DNA from: Chryseobacterium sp. G0201
GTDB taxonomy: Bacteria > Bacteroidota > Bacteroidia > Flavobacteriales > Weeksellaceae
Length of the DNA stretch: 64,000 bases
Direction of reading: 5' to 3'
Assembly (NCBI RefSeq): GCF_003815655.1
Contig: NZ_CP033917.1
Coordinates: 1-64,000 of the forward strand
Of the stretch, positions 1-7,816 are shown in pieces; within the stretch, counting starts at the first letter, position 1, and every line of letters starts with the position of its first letter. The notes under the pieces were generated by a model that saw nothing but the letters and a program-made list of their open reading frames with translations, was not told where the DNA came from and made no database searches. The translations under genes were made by a program, and so were the position numbers.

Positions 1-1
1 G

Positions 2-310
2 CCGAATCTGGCAAAAATGATCGAGGATAATAAAGATCTCACTCGTGTCGCTTTCCTATTCGCTTCTTACAGACAGTATTTAAAATATAAGGTAGATGAT
101 AAAGGACATTCTTATGACGTTGCCGAACCTTGGATGAGTGAAAATGATGAAAAATTAATTTCAAGTGACGACGCTCTCGATTTCTTTGGTTTATCTGCTT
201 TTAAAAGTATTGATTTAAAAAAATCAGACGCATTTACACAGCTTTATGAAAAATTTGTACGTGAAATTAAAAATGAAGGAGCTACTCAGGTATTAGAATC
301 AATAATATAA
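2..310 (+). CDS. C-terminal end of a mannitol dehydrogenase family protein (partial)
   Basis: The reading frame is open from base 2 and an internal Met lies at base 17, so this is the last roughly 102 residues of a gene that starts outside the window. The helix containing VAFLFASYRQYLKY followed by a DDKGHSYDVAEPW stretch resembles the C-terminal helical domain of the long-chain mannitol/fructuronate/tagaturonate dehydrogenases, which oxidise polyols or reduce hexuronates with NAD(H). The NAD-binding N-terminal domain is not visible. The stop is 14 bases before a FucP-like permease, so the two probably form a polyol or sugar uptake operon. Mannitol dehydrogenase is my first choice. Tagaturonate reductase is possible, given the galacturonate-releasing locus 24 kb away. 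Confidence 0.6.
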   Translation, partial: PNLAKMIEDNKDLTRVAFLFASYRQYLKYKVDDKGHSYDVAEPWMSENDEKLISSDDALDFFGLSAFKSIDLKKSDAFTQLYEKFVREIKNEGATQVLESII

Positions 311-324
311 AAAAACGAACACTT

Positions 325-1671
325 ATGATAGTCAATTCAGATATAAAAACTCTTGATACCAAGACGAATACCAGTGTATTTCCGTTCGCCATTATTACGT
401 TTATCTATTTCATTGTCGGTTTTTTAACAACCGTCAATGAGCAGTTGCAAGCTCCATTGAAATTCACATTTCTTTCTCATGCAGGAAGTTTGAAAAATAC
501 ATTTACCACTCTTATTTCCTTCTTTTTCTTCTTAGGATATTTATTAAACGGAACTTTAGGAAGTAAATGGGTAAATGCTTTCGGATATAAAAGCACCATT
601 CTTAGAGGACTTTTATTCATGATCTCAGGATTGTTTATGTACTTATTTTCATCATGGTTTGGTTCACAATATCCTGATATAGAATTTAGTGTTGGAGATG
701 CCGTTATCCCTTTCGGATTCATCATTTTTGTGGCCGGATCTTATTTAATGGGAACTTCTGCAGCAGTAATTCAGGTTGTTGTGAATCCTTATGCAGCTTC
801 TTATCAGCTAAAAGGAACACAGCCTGTACAGCGATTGAATATTTTAACCGCAATTAATTCTATCGGAACCACTTCTGCTCCGTTCTTCGTTACCATTGTG
901 ATGTTTAGTGGAATTTCGATTGAAAGTATTGAAATTAAACAGTTGTTACTTCCACTTTCGATTTTGATAGCGTGTATTTTAACTGTTATTTTAATCACAA
1001 GAAAGCTTCACCTTCCCGATATTGAAAACACAAGAGCCGTTGCAGGAGAAAAATTAGAAAGAAGTATCTGGTCATTCAGACATTTTGCACTGGGAGTTTT
1101 GGCGATTTTCTTTTATGTAGGAACTGAAGTTGCGATTGGAGCAAATATCAACCTTCATGCTTTTGAATTAATGGAATCCGGTCATCCGATCACATTCTTC
1201 GGAAAAACAGACATCATGATCGGCGGTATGGATTTGGGTATCCACGCTTTGCTTTCCACATTGTATTGGGGCGGATTTTTAGTTGGGAGATCAATTTCAA
1301 GTTTTCTGAGCCATATTTCAGCAAAAACTCAATTGGCTGTTACCACTATTTTAGCAACAATCTTAGCGATTATTTCAATGATTACTCAAAATCTTTGGTT
1401 CTTGGTTGCTATCGGACTTTTACATTCATCTATGTGGAGCTGTATCTATTCACTTTCGATAAAAGGTTTAAATAAATATACTTCAAAAGCTTCCGGAGTT
1501 TTCATTTCTGCAGTATTCGGAGGAGCTGTATTTACGCTTGTTCAGGGCGGATTGGCAGATGCTTTCGGATCTTGGAGATGGACTTGGATATTGACTGTAA
1601 TTTGTGAATTATTAATGCTTTCCTACGCATTATTCGGGTCAAAAATCAGAGAAAAAGATTTAATCAACTAA
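325..1671 (+). CDS. FucP-type sugar MFS transporter
   Basis: A 448-residue polytopic membrane protein of the major facilitator superfamily, FHS (fucose-galactose-glucose:H+ symporter) group. The N-terminus (FPFAIITFIYFIVGFLTTVN) is the typical first helix of this group, and about 12 hydrophobic segments follow. The length fits FucP/GluP-like symporters. It would import a sugar or polyol across the inner membrane with protons. It follows the mannitol-dehydrogenase-family gene by 14 bases, so its substrate is probably the one that enzyme oxidises. Family is well supported; the substrate is inferred from the neighbour only. Confidence 0.85.
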   Translation: MIVNSDIKTLDTKTNTSVFPFAIITFIYFIVGFLTTVNEQLQAPLKFTFLSHAGSLKNTFTTLISFFFFLGYLLNGTLGSKWVNAFGYKSTILRGLLFMISGLFMYLFSSWFGSQYPDIEFSVGDAVIPFGFIIFVAGSYLMGTSAAVIQVVVNPYAASYQLKGTQPVQRLNILTAINSIGTTSAPFFVTIVMFSGISIESIEIKQLLLPLSILIACILTVILITRKLHLPDIENTRAVAGEKLERSIWSFRHFALGVLAIFFYVGTEVAIGANINLHAFELMESGHPITFFGKTDIMIGGMDLGIHALLSTLYWGGFLVGRSISSFLSHISAKTQLAVTTILATILAIISMITQNLWFLVAIGLLHSSMWSCIYSLSIKGLNKYTSKASGVFISAVFGGAVFTLVQGGLADAFGSWRWTWILTVICELLMLSYALFGSKIREKDLIN

Positions 1672-1964
1672 CAATATTTCATTTTTGTGTTTACGCATTC
1701 CTATTGTCCGGCATTTATTTGTCGGATGTAGGGATGCTACAAACAAAATTTTAAAAACATAGGATCATTAAAACTAAATTATTAATAATTTCTTCAATTA
1801 TCCTTGGAAGCTCGTTGCTTTATAATCAGAAAATACATTCCGCTTAAGGAATGATATTTTGTTTGAGGGTATTATAGTTTTAGGGTGTGGGTATGTGAGT
1901 TTTTTTTAATATTTAAAAGTTAATTTTGAGATGATATGCTGTAAAATTAATTATACCCTTTTTT
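1672..1964. other. Intergenic stretch between convergent genes with an imperfect hairpin
   Basis: This gap separates the convergent permease and thioesterase genes. It carries an imperfect inverted repeat at about 1830-1860 (ACATTCC, loop GCTTAA, GGAATG, with AT-rich flanks) that could form a hairpin, possibly a terminator. I see no coding sequence here. Confidence 0.35.
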
Positions 1965-2387
1965 CTATTTTATCTTCATCATTGTCACCAAAGAAGTCGC
2001 CACATGACTTTCTGAGCCTCCATTTTCATCAACCACATAAATCTCTGTTCTGATGACACTTATTTTCGCACCACCTTTCACCACATAAGATTTTGAAACT
2101 AAAGCATCACCGATTGCAGGTCTTAAATAATTCACTTTTAATTCTACCGTCACTACATAACAATCCTGTTCATAATGGCTCACCGCCGCATATCCTGAAG
2201 ATACATCAACCAAAGATGCGATCATTGCTCCGTTGAACATTCCTGCTTTTCTGGTCATGAGTTCCATCTTTGGAATTTTCATGGAGATGAAATCGGTGTC
2301 GACTTCAAGTAATTCTGCTTTGTAGAATTTTAAGGTTTCTGAACGGTTGAAGCTGTCGGTGATGAGTTGTTTTTTCTCGGGTGTCAT
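1965..2387 (-). CDS. PaaI-type hotdog-fold thioesterase
   Basis: About 140 residues matching the small acyl-CoA thioesterase (PaaI/YbgC-like) hotdog fold. The central helix region AGMFNGAMIASLVDVSSGYAA and the strands VTVELKVNYLRPA and AKISVIRTEIYV are typical. Such enzymes hydrolyse acyl-CoA or aryl-CoA thioesters in the cytoplasm. I chose the ATG at 2387 (MTPEKKQ) over the upstream ATG at 2420, because the extra 11 residues are not family-like. It stands alone between a convergent permease and a repeat element. The substrate cannot be told from sequence. Confidence 0.7.
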   Translation of the reverse strand: MTPEKKQLITDSFNRSETLKFYKAELLEVDTDFISMKIPKMELMTRKAGMFNGAMIASLVDVSSGYAAVSHYEQDCYVVTVELKVNYLRPAIGDALVSKSYVVKGGAKISVIRTEIYVVDENGGSESHVATSLVTMMKIK

Positions 2388-2481
2388 TGATTGTTGTTTG
2401 AATGGTAAATTTAAACACAAATTGAATAAATATTTTACACGAATTACACAAAATTCTTATACAAATCACATTAACCACATA

Positions 2482-2551
2482 GCTTGTCATTCTGACGAAG
2501 GAAGAATCTCAACGTCAATTGTAGAGTTTAGATTCCTCCGGAATGACAAAG
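2482..2551. repeat. Imperfect palindromic repeat, family A (GTCATTC...GAATGAC)
   Basis: An outward-facing palindrome: GCTTGTCATTCTGACGAAGG and AGAATCT on the left, AGATTCCTCCGGAATGACAA on the right. The same element recurs at 6670-6760, 18374-18445 (decayed) and 33436-33521. It lies between two minus-strand genes. Confidence 0.7.
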
Positions 2552-2559
2552 CAAATGTT

Positions 2560-4680
2560 TTAATTTAAAAGAGTTTGAAAATTTTCATCCAAAGATAAAA
2601 TTCCCTCCGCCAAACTTTCCGGATGTGTTGTAAATCCTTTCAGTTTTGAGGTTTTTCCTTTTAAAACTAAATCTAAAAGCTGTTTATCCGAAATCTTTTT
2701 CCCGAAAATATCGAAAGAGATTTTAAAGCCACAATTTTTAAAATCAGAACAGCCAACAGCCGTTTTTCCTTTGATTAAATTATGTTCTTTACACTTTGGA
2801 CATTTGGTTTCTTCCCAAGTCTGAAGTTCTTTTTTTACGGCAGGCTCTCGCTTTTTCTTTTCAACTACTTTTTCTTCTTCCTGCAACATGATGACTTTTC
2901 CTTTTCCGTCAACCACTTTTTTGGTCAGTTCTGTCACCATTTGGATCAATTCTTCTTTGAACTGATTGGCTTCATATTCACCGCTTTCAATTTTACGAAG
3001 TTTTAATTCCCATTCACCTGTTAATTCTGGGCTTTTCAGCAATTCATCTTCAATCGTATCGATCAACTGAATTCCGGTTTGGGTGGCAATCAGATTTTTT
3101 CTTTTCTTTTCAATATATTGCCTTTTGAAAAGCGTTTCTATGATGTTGGCTCGGGTTGATGGTCTTCCGATCCCGTTATTTTTTAAAAGTTCTCGAAGTT
3201 CTTCGTCCTCGACTTGTTTCCCGGCAGTTTCCATTGCTCTCAGAAGAGTTGCTTCTGTGTAAGGCTTTGGCGGCGACGTTTTTCCCTGGTGAATCATCGG
3301 ATCATGCGGTCCGGTTTCTCCGGCAACAAATTCAGGAATGGTTTGTTCCTCTTCCTTATCTTTTTCTTTATCAGTCGGTTCTTCTTTGGCATCTTTTGCA
3401 TACACGGCTCTCCAGCCCGGTTCAAGAATCTGTCTTCCACTTGTTTTGAATGGAATGGTTCCTACTTTACCTTCCACCAACGTATTTGAAATTTTACATT
3501 CAGGATAAAAAACTGAAATAAAACGTTTCGCAATCAGATCATACACCAGTTTTTCTTCCCTCGTCAAATTCTGAGAAGGCGGAACTTCCGTTGGAATAAT
3601 GGCATGGTGATCTGTAACTTTCGCATCATCAAAAACAGTCTTCGACTTTGGAATCGGTGCTTCTAATAAAGGCGCTACCAACTCCTGATAAAAATACATT
3701 TTTCGAAGAATACCTTCAATTTTCGGATACAAACTTTCCGATAGATACGTTGTATCAACACGCGGATAGGTCACGTGCTTTTTCTCGTAAAGACTTTGAA
3801 TATATTTTAAGGTGCTGTCTGCAGAGTAGCCATATTTTTTGTTGGCTTCCACCTGAAGTCCGGTCAGGTCAAAAAGCCTTGGATTTTTTTCTTTTCCTTC
3901 TTTAATTTCAAAAGAAACGATCTCAAAAGGATTGACTTTAAGATATTCCAATCCTTTTTCGGCGCGGTCTAATGTTTTTAAACGGTCAATCGCAGCGTTG
4001 AAAATAACGTCACGGTATTTGGTTTTAAGCTCCCAGTATTCTTCGGTGTTAAAAGCATCGATCTCTTTCTGACGCTGAACCAACATCGCCAACGTCGGAG
4101 TCTGCACTCTTCCGATAGAAAGCACCACTTTATTTCCGCCAAACTTTTTGGTGAAAAGTCGGGTCGCATTGATTCCCAGTAACCAGTCGCCAATCGCTCT
4201 TGCATTTCCTGCGAGATAGAGATTTTTGTAATCTTCGGCTGGTTTAAGGTTTTCAAAACCTTCTTTAATGGCTTCTTCGGTAAGGGAAGAAATCCATAAA
4301 CGCTGAATCGGTTTGTTGCATTTTGCTTTCTGCAAAACCCAACGCTGAATGAGTTCTCCCTCCTGCCCGGCATCCCCGCAATTGATGACCTCATCACATT
4401 CTTCAACCAATCTTTCAATTACTTTAAACTGATTTTCAACGCCTTTGTTTGGAATTAATTTGATCCCGAAATTATTTGGAATAATTGGCAGTAAAAACAG
4501 ATTCCAGGATTTGTACTGAGGTCCGTAATCGTGAGGTTCTTTCAGGGTACAAAGATGTCCGAACGTCCATGTCACACAATAGCCGTTTCCTTCCATATAG
4601 CCCTGTTTAGGCGTAGTTGCGCCCAATACTTTGGCGATATCTCTGGCAACACTGGGTTTTTCGGCAATACAAAGTTTCAT
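2560..4680 (-). CDS. topB: DNA topoisomerase III
   Basis: A 706-residue type IA topoisomerase that passes single DNA strands and decatenates DNA. The Toprim domain starts with KLCIAEKPSVARDIAKVLG (Glu7) and has the acidic motif DAGQEGE at about 103-109. The catalytic tyrosine is in VTYPRVDT (Tyr305). A HHAIIPT motif and GIGRPSTRA follow. The C-terminus has a CPKC...C...C zinc-ribbon-like segment followed by a short repeat-type domain (LLDLVLKGKTSKLKGF). Length fits the TopB family of Firmicutes and Bacteroidota. The ATG at 4680 starts directly on the Toprim strand, so the start is secure. Confidence 0.97.
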   Translation of the reverse strand: MKLCIAEKPSVARDIAKVLGATTPKQGYMEGNGYCVTWTFGHLCTLKEPHDYGPQYKSWNLFLLPIIPNNFGIKLIPNKGVENQFKVIERLVEECDEVINCGDAGQEGELIQRWVLQKAKCNKPIQRLWISSLTEEAIKEGFENLKPAEDYKNLYLAGNARAIGDWLLGINATRLFTKKFGGNKVVLSIGRVQTPTLAMLVQRQKEIDAFNTEEYWELKTKYRDVIFNAAIDRLKTLDRAEKGLEYLKVNPFEIVSFEIKEGKEKNPRLFDLTGLQVEANKKYGYSADSTLKYIQSLYEKKHVTYPRVDTTYLSESLYPKIEGILRKMYFYQELVAPLLEAPIPKSKTVFDDAKVTDHHAIIPTEVPPSQNLTREEKLVYDLIAKRFISVFYPECKISNTLVEGKVGTIPFKTSGRQILEPGWRAVYAKDAKEEPTDKEKDKEEEQTIPEFVAGETGPHDPMIHQGKTSPPKPYTEATLLRAMETAGKQVEDEELRELLKNNGIGRPSTRANIIETLFKRQYIEKKRKNLIATQTGIQLIDTIEDELLKSPELTGEWELKLRKIESGEYEANQFKEELIQMVTELTKKVVDGKGKVIMLQEEEKVVEKKKREPAVKKELQTWEETKCPKCKEHNLIKGKTAVGCSDFKNCGFKISFDIFGKKISDKQLLDLVLKGKTSKLKGFTTHPESLAEGILSLDENFQTLLN

Positions 4681-4827
4681 GAATTTCGGAATTATTGAAA
4701 GGGTTGCAAAAATCGGGAATTTTTTTGACTTTCGCTAATTTAGTTAAAAGGATTAGCTGAAGCTTGATAAATCGAGTGTTATGAAAATAATGTTTTAAAA
4801 AATTAAAATATTTATCCTCTTTAGATC

Positions 4828-4857
4828 AAAAAAGCTCCCTTAAAAAAGAGAGCTCTC
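4828..4857 (-). terminator. Terminator after the M17-like gene
   Basis: On the minus strand AGCTCTC pairs with GGGAGCT (one G-U pair) and is followed by TTTTTT. It lies just past the stop of the gene at 4883-5581 and before topB, so topB probably has its own promoter. Confidence 0.6.
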
Positions 4858-4882
4858 AACAATATTAATGAAAACTAATTCA

Positions 4883-5581
4883 TTATTTTTTATTCATTTC
4901 TTCAATGGCATTTTTAATTCCGCCGCCTGCAACTTCAAAGAAAGACGGTCCTGCCAACAGATATACTTTTTCTAATTTTTTGGTATTGGATAATTTATGT
5001 TCCTTTAAGTAAGTTTCAGAACGGCTAGCCAATACAATCCCTTTTACTACATTTCCGGCTACCAAAGCAGTTAGAGAATCAATTCCGGCATCTTTCAGGT
5101 CGCTGGCAAAAGCGAAATTGGTTACCCCTAATCTCATCGCTTCACGAGCCGCCACTTCTCCTACGGAAGTCATCAGTTCGGGAGTGAATTTATTACGGTC
5201 TCCCAAGCCAATCAACAGGAGTTTTTTTGCTGACATAGAACCTGCCGGAGGCGTAATTAAAATTGTTTCCAATGAATATCCCTGAAATTGCCCTGACTGT
5301 CTGATTTTGGTAAATTCGCCTTTTAATGCTTCATCCAAATGGACTAATCCGTTGAGGTTGACAGGTAATGCCTGAGCACTGTGAATGTCGTTTTCCGTAT
5401 ACTCGAAGACACAGGCAACCTGTAATTGAGCATCTGCGGAAGATGGTCCCTGAACCAGTCCGATCATTGAAATTCCGTCAACGGAGCCCCAGTTTTTTGA
5501 TGTTCCGACAGGGGTAGTATTTTGAGCAGTTAATGTCAATGATAGTAAACCTGCGACAAATGATAAAATGAAATTTTTCAT
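4883..5581 (-). CDS. Secreted orphan M17 aminopeptidase N-terminal domain
   Basis: A 232-residue protein with a signal peptide (MKNFILSFVAGLLSLTLTAQ). The rest matches the N-terminal, macro-like domain of M17 leucyl aminopeptidases: a strand and helix pattern including KKLLLIGLGDRNKFT, then VGEVAAREAMRLG and ALVAGNVVKGIVLAS. The metal-binding catalytic C-terminal domain of M17 enzymes is entirely absent, so this is not a peptidase. It may bind a nucleotide-like or peptide ligand in the periplasm, but no function is established. It lies 25 bases downstream of the pirin gene and is probably co-transcribed with it. Confidence 0.7.
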   Translation of the reverse strand: MKNFILSFVAGLLSLTLTAQNTTPVGTSKNWGSVDGISMIGLVQGPSSADAQLQVACVFEYTENDIHSAQALPVNLNGLVHLDEALKGEFTKIRQSGQFQGYSLETILITPPAGSMSAKKLLLIGLGDRNKFTPELMTSVGEVAAREAMRLGVTNFAFASDLKDAGIDSLTALVAGNVVKGIVLASRSETYLKEHKLSNTKKLEKVYLLAGPSFFEVAGGGIKNAIEEMNKK

Positions 5582-5606
5582 GGCTTTTACTTATTAGTAT
5601 TAATTA

Positions 5607-6482
5607 TTACATCGTCATCGGAACTTCCATTAATAGAATCTCCGTATTCTCTGCTGTTGCTTTAATATTTAAATTTGAAATATCCCAAACTCCGAATCCG
5701 TCTCTCGTTTCCAATTGCTGACCTTCGATCTCTGCGCTACCTTTTAAAATGAAAGCATATACCCCATTTCCTTTTTTCTTGATCTGATAATTAGTCTCAA
5801 TATTATTTTCAAAATTCCCTAAGTGAAACCATGCATCCTGATGAATCCAAACTCCTTCGTCATCAGCATTTGGAGATAATATTTGCTGAAATTTGTTTTT
5901 ACTTTTTGTTTTATCTAAAGTGATCTGATCATATCTCGGAGTAACATTTCTTTTATTTGGATATACCCAAATCTGAAGGAATTTAACTAAACTGTCTGCA
6001 TTTTTATTGAATTCACTGTGCATAATTCCCGTTCCGGCACTCATCACCTGGATATCTCCACTTTTAATAATAGCAGAATTCCCCATGCTGTCTTTATGCT
6101 CCAAATCACCTTCCAACGGGATACTGATGATTTCCATATTGTCGTGAGGATGCGTTCCGAAACCTCTTCCCGCTTCTACTTTATCATCATTAAGAACTCT
6201 CAATACGCCAAAATGCATTCTTTCCGGATTATGATAATTCGCAAAACTGAATGTATGATTGCTTACCAACCATCCGTGGTCTGCCTTTCCTCTTGAATCT
6301 GCTTTATGAATCACAGAATTATCTTTGATTTTTGACTCAGGATTCGGTAAATGATTGTATCCGATCGGTTCTAACGGTTCGATCTCATCGATCTCGTTTT
6401 TCATTGTATTTCCCAATGATGCGGATGCTACAAACATTCCTGTTCCTAGTAAACCTTTCTTTAAAAAATCTTTTCTGTCCAT
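5607..6482 (-). CDS. Pirin family protein with an N-terminal export-like signal
   Basis: A 291-residue bicupin of the pirin family. Conserved metal-ligand motifs are visible in the N-terminal cupin: GTHPHDNMEIIS and, later, GTGIMHSEFN, i.e. the usual His-His-His-Glu site. Some pirins (YhaK, YhhW) have quercetin 2,3-dioxygenase activity and respond to oxidative stress. The N-terminus MDRKDFLKKGLLGTGMFVASA resembles Bacteroidota export signals of the Tat style but lacks the twin arginine. Its promoter region is nearly identical to that of the ring-cleaving dioxygenase at 11615, so both are probably induced together. Confidence 0.88.
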   Translation of the reverse strand: MDRKDFLKKGLLGTGMFVASASLGNTMKNEIDEIEPLEPIGYNHLPNPESKIKDNSVIHKADSRGKADHGWLVSNHTFSFANYHNPERMHFGVLRVLNDDKVEAGRGFGTHPHDNMEIISIPLEGDLEHKDSMGNSAIIKSGDIQVMSAGTGIMHSEFNKNADSLVKFLQIWVYPNKRNVTPRYDQITLDKTKSKNKFQQILSPNADDEGVWIHQDAWFHLGNFENNIETNYQIKKKGNGVYAFILKGSAEIEGQQLETRDGFGVWDISNLNIKATAENTEILLMEVPMTM

Positions 6483-6514
6483 ATCTGTTAGTTATTTGTT
6501 TGATTTTGATAGGA

Positions 6515-6522
6515 CAAATTTA
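6515..6522 (-). promoter_or_regulatory. Promoter -7 box of the pirin gene
   Basis: On the minus strand this reads TAAATTTG, a full match to the Bacteroidota -7 element TAnnTTTG. It predicts a 5' leader of about 25 bases before the ATG at 6482. No TTG lies at the -33 position; the near-palindrome at 6544-6559 occupies that place, consistent with regulator-dependent transcription. Confidence 0.6.
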
Positions 6523-6543
6523 GGGAGAGGGAAAATGCTGCGC

Positions 6544-6559
6544 ATTTAACTAGTTTAAT
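6544..6559. promoter_or_regulatory. Candidate operator, copy 1 (ATTTAACTAGTTTAAT)
   Basis: ATTTAACTAGTTTAAT is palindromic at 14 of 16 positions. The identical 16-mer lies at 12604-12619 with the same spacing to a TAAATTTG box, in a 72-bp block conserved between the two promoters. It overlaps the expected -33 region of the pirin promoter. Confidence 0.55.
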
Positions 6560-6669
6560 AAATTGCTTTTTGATTAAAATAATTAAGTCCTTTTTCTTGA
6601 AATAGAAGATTCGACGTAGTCAAACAAAAGGATCAAAAGTTCAAGACTTGGAAACTTCCACTAAAACAC

Positions 6670-6760
6670 AAAGTTTGTCATTCCGGAGGGATCTAAACAG
6701 AGTCTTTAGAGATTAGTATGAAAAGATTCGCGTCTAGATCCCTCCGGGATGACAAACTTT
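6670..6760. repeat. Palindromic repeat, family A
   Basis: Near-perfect inverted arms of 25-26 bp around about 39 bp: AAGTTTGTCATTCCGGAGGG on the left and CCTCCGGGATGACAAACTTT on the right. This is the best preserved of four family A copies. Confidence 0.8.
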
Positions 6761-6816
6761 ATGGGTATGTTTTTAATTAAATAAAAGGAATTCTGCTATT
6801 TAATTGATGATCGAAA

Positions 6817-7401
6817 TTATTTTTCCTTTGTAGCCAAACGTTTTCGGATCGTGCTCACAAATTCTTTTGAAACCCCAAGGTAAGAGGCAATATAATACTG
6901 CGGAACTCTTTGTGGGATTGTAGGATATACTTTCACAAATTCTAAATATCGGTCTGAGGCACTTTTTGAAATGGTATTCACCAAACGATTTTGAAGGGTT
7001 GATAAATTTCTTTGAACCAACATTCTGAAAACTCTTTCAAATTTCGGATATTCTTTCAACAATTTCTCTTTCGTTGTAGGATTCAGCATATAAATTTCTG
7101 AATCTTCCAGTGTTTCAATATATAATTTTGATGGCTTCTGTTCCTGAAATGAGGCAATATCACTCGTCCACCAGTCTTCAATGGCAAATAAAATGGTCAC
7201 TTCAAAACCATTATCATCAAGGTAATATACCCTCACGCAGCCTTTTTGAATATACCCTTCAAACTGGCAAACCTCTCCTTCTCTTAATAAAACGGTCTTC
7301 TTTGGAATGGTCTCGCAAGTGAGTAGATCTGTGAAAAATTTTTCTTCTTCTTTACTAATATTGATGAATCGTGTTACGTTTTTGATGATATTTTCGAACA
7401 T
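6817..7401 (-). CDS. Crp/Fnr family transcriptional regulator
   Basis: A 194-residue protein with an N-terminal cyclic-nucleotide-binding-type beta-barrel (TVLLREGEVCQFEGYIQKGCVRVYY) and a C-terminal winged helix (YIASYLGVSKEFVSTIRKRL). This short Crp/Fnr type is common in Bacteroidota, and the ligand is usually unknown. The RxxS motif needed for cAMP binding is not evident. It lies downstream of and close to the 103-residue receiver-like gene (9-base gap), so the two are probably one operon. Whether it controls the neighbouring pirin promoter is open. Confidence 0.88.
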   Translation of the reverse strand: MFENIIKNVTRFINISKEEEKFFTDLLTCETIPKKTVLLREGEVCQFEGYIQKGCVRVYYLDDNGFEVTILFAIEDWWTSDIASFQEQKPSKLYIETLEDSEIYMLNPTTKEKLLKEYPKFERVFRMLVQRNLSTLQNRLVNTISKSASDRYLEFVKVYPTIPQRVPQYYIASYLGVSKEFVSTIRKRLATKEK

Positions 7402-7410
7402 ATATTAAGT

Positions 7411-7722
7411 TTACGGCTGCAAATTAGGGAAAAGTGCGTAAACTTCGTTCTTTAAAAGCCCACTTCCTCCTCCGTAATGGTCAATTACCTTAACTTCTTT
7501 GTCTAAATTTTCACAAAATGTTTTGATATCTTTTTCAAACTGCTCTTCCAAACCCGAACTTAAAAGAACAATATCTACCTGATTTCCTTTAATATAATCA
7601 CGGCAAACCTTTTCATCATCTTGAATATCTGCTTTCCAGCCTTCATTATTTTCGATGATTCTTTTTAAGGTTTCGAGAATTTCCTGATTTTTTCCGATCA
7701 CTAGGAATTGTAATGTTTTCAT
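7411..7722 (-). CDS. Small receiver-like hypothetical protein
   Basis: A 103-residue soluble protein. The alternating strand/helix pattern (TLQFLVIGKNQEILETLKRII, QVDIVLLSSGLEE, EVKVIDHYGGGSGLLKNEVYALF) resembles a CheY-like receiver. The phosphoacceptor position after VDIVLLSS carries no obvious Asp, so phosphorylation is doubtful. It lies 9 bases upstream of the Crp/Fnr gene and may work with it. I do not recognise a named family. Confidence 0.65.
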   Translation of the reverse strand: MKTLQFLVIGKNQEILETLKRIIENNEGWKADIQDDEKVCRDYIKGNQVDIVLLSSGLEEQFEKDIKTFCENLDKEVKVIDHYGGGSGLLKNEVYALFPNLQP

Positions 7723-7735
7723 ATCTGTTTTATGT

Positions 7736-7816
7736 TTAAGAGTTGATGATTGATAGTTACTGTTTGATGGTTGTTAGTAGACAAGCAATTGCCAACCATC
7801 AACCCATAACTCTACT
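7736..7816. repeat. Short hairpin-forming repeat rich in ATGGTTGTTAG/CAACCATCAAC
   Basis: The left arm has AGAGTTGATGATTGATAG and GATGGTTG; the right arm has CCAACCATCAACCC and ATAACTCT. Similar TTGGTTGTTAG/AACCATTCA-rich tracts occur at 11190-11245 and about 15770-15810, so this is probably a degenerate dispersed intergenic repeat. Confidence 0.45.

Larger units (their letters stand above)
6483..6816. other. Intergenic region: shared promoter and palindromic repeat
   Basis: This 334-bp gap holds the pirin promoter with its near-palindrome (6491-6562), a segment related to one upstream of the mhqO gene (6584-6664), and a family A palindromic repeat (6670-6760). I see no coding sequence. Confidence 0.6.

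Noticed and set aside
3156..3449. 97-codon ORF opposite topB
   Set aside because: It lies fully inside the well-supported topB gene on the other strand and has no family resemblance; the same holds for the other long ORFs opposite topB, rhaEW and PL11.
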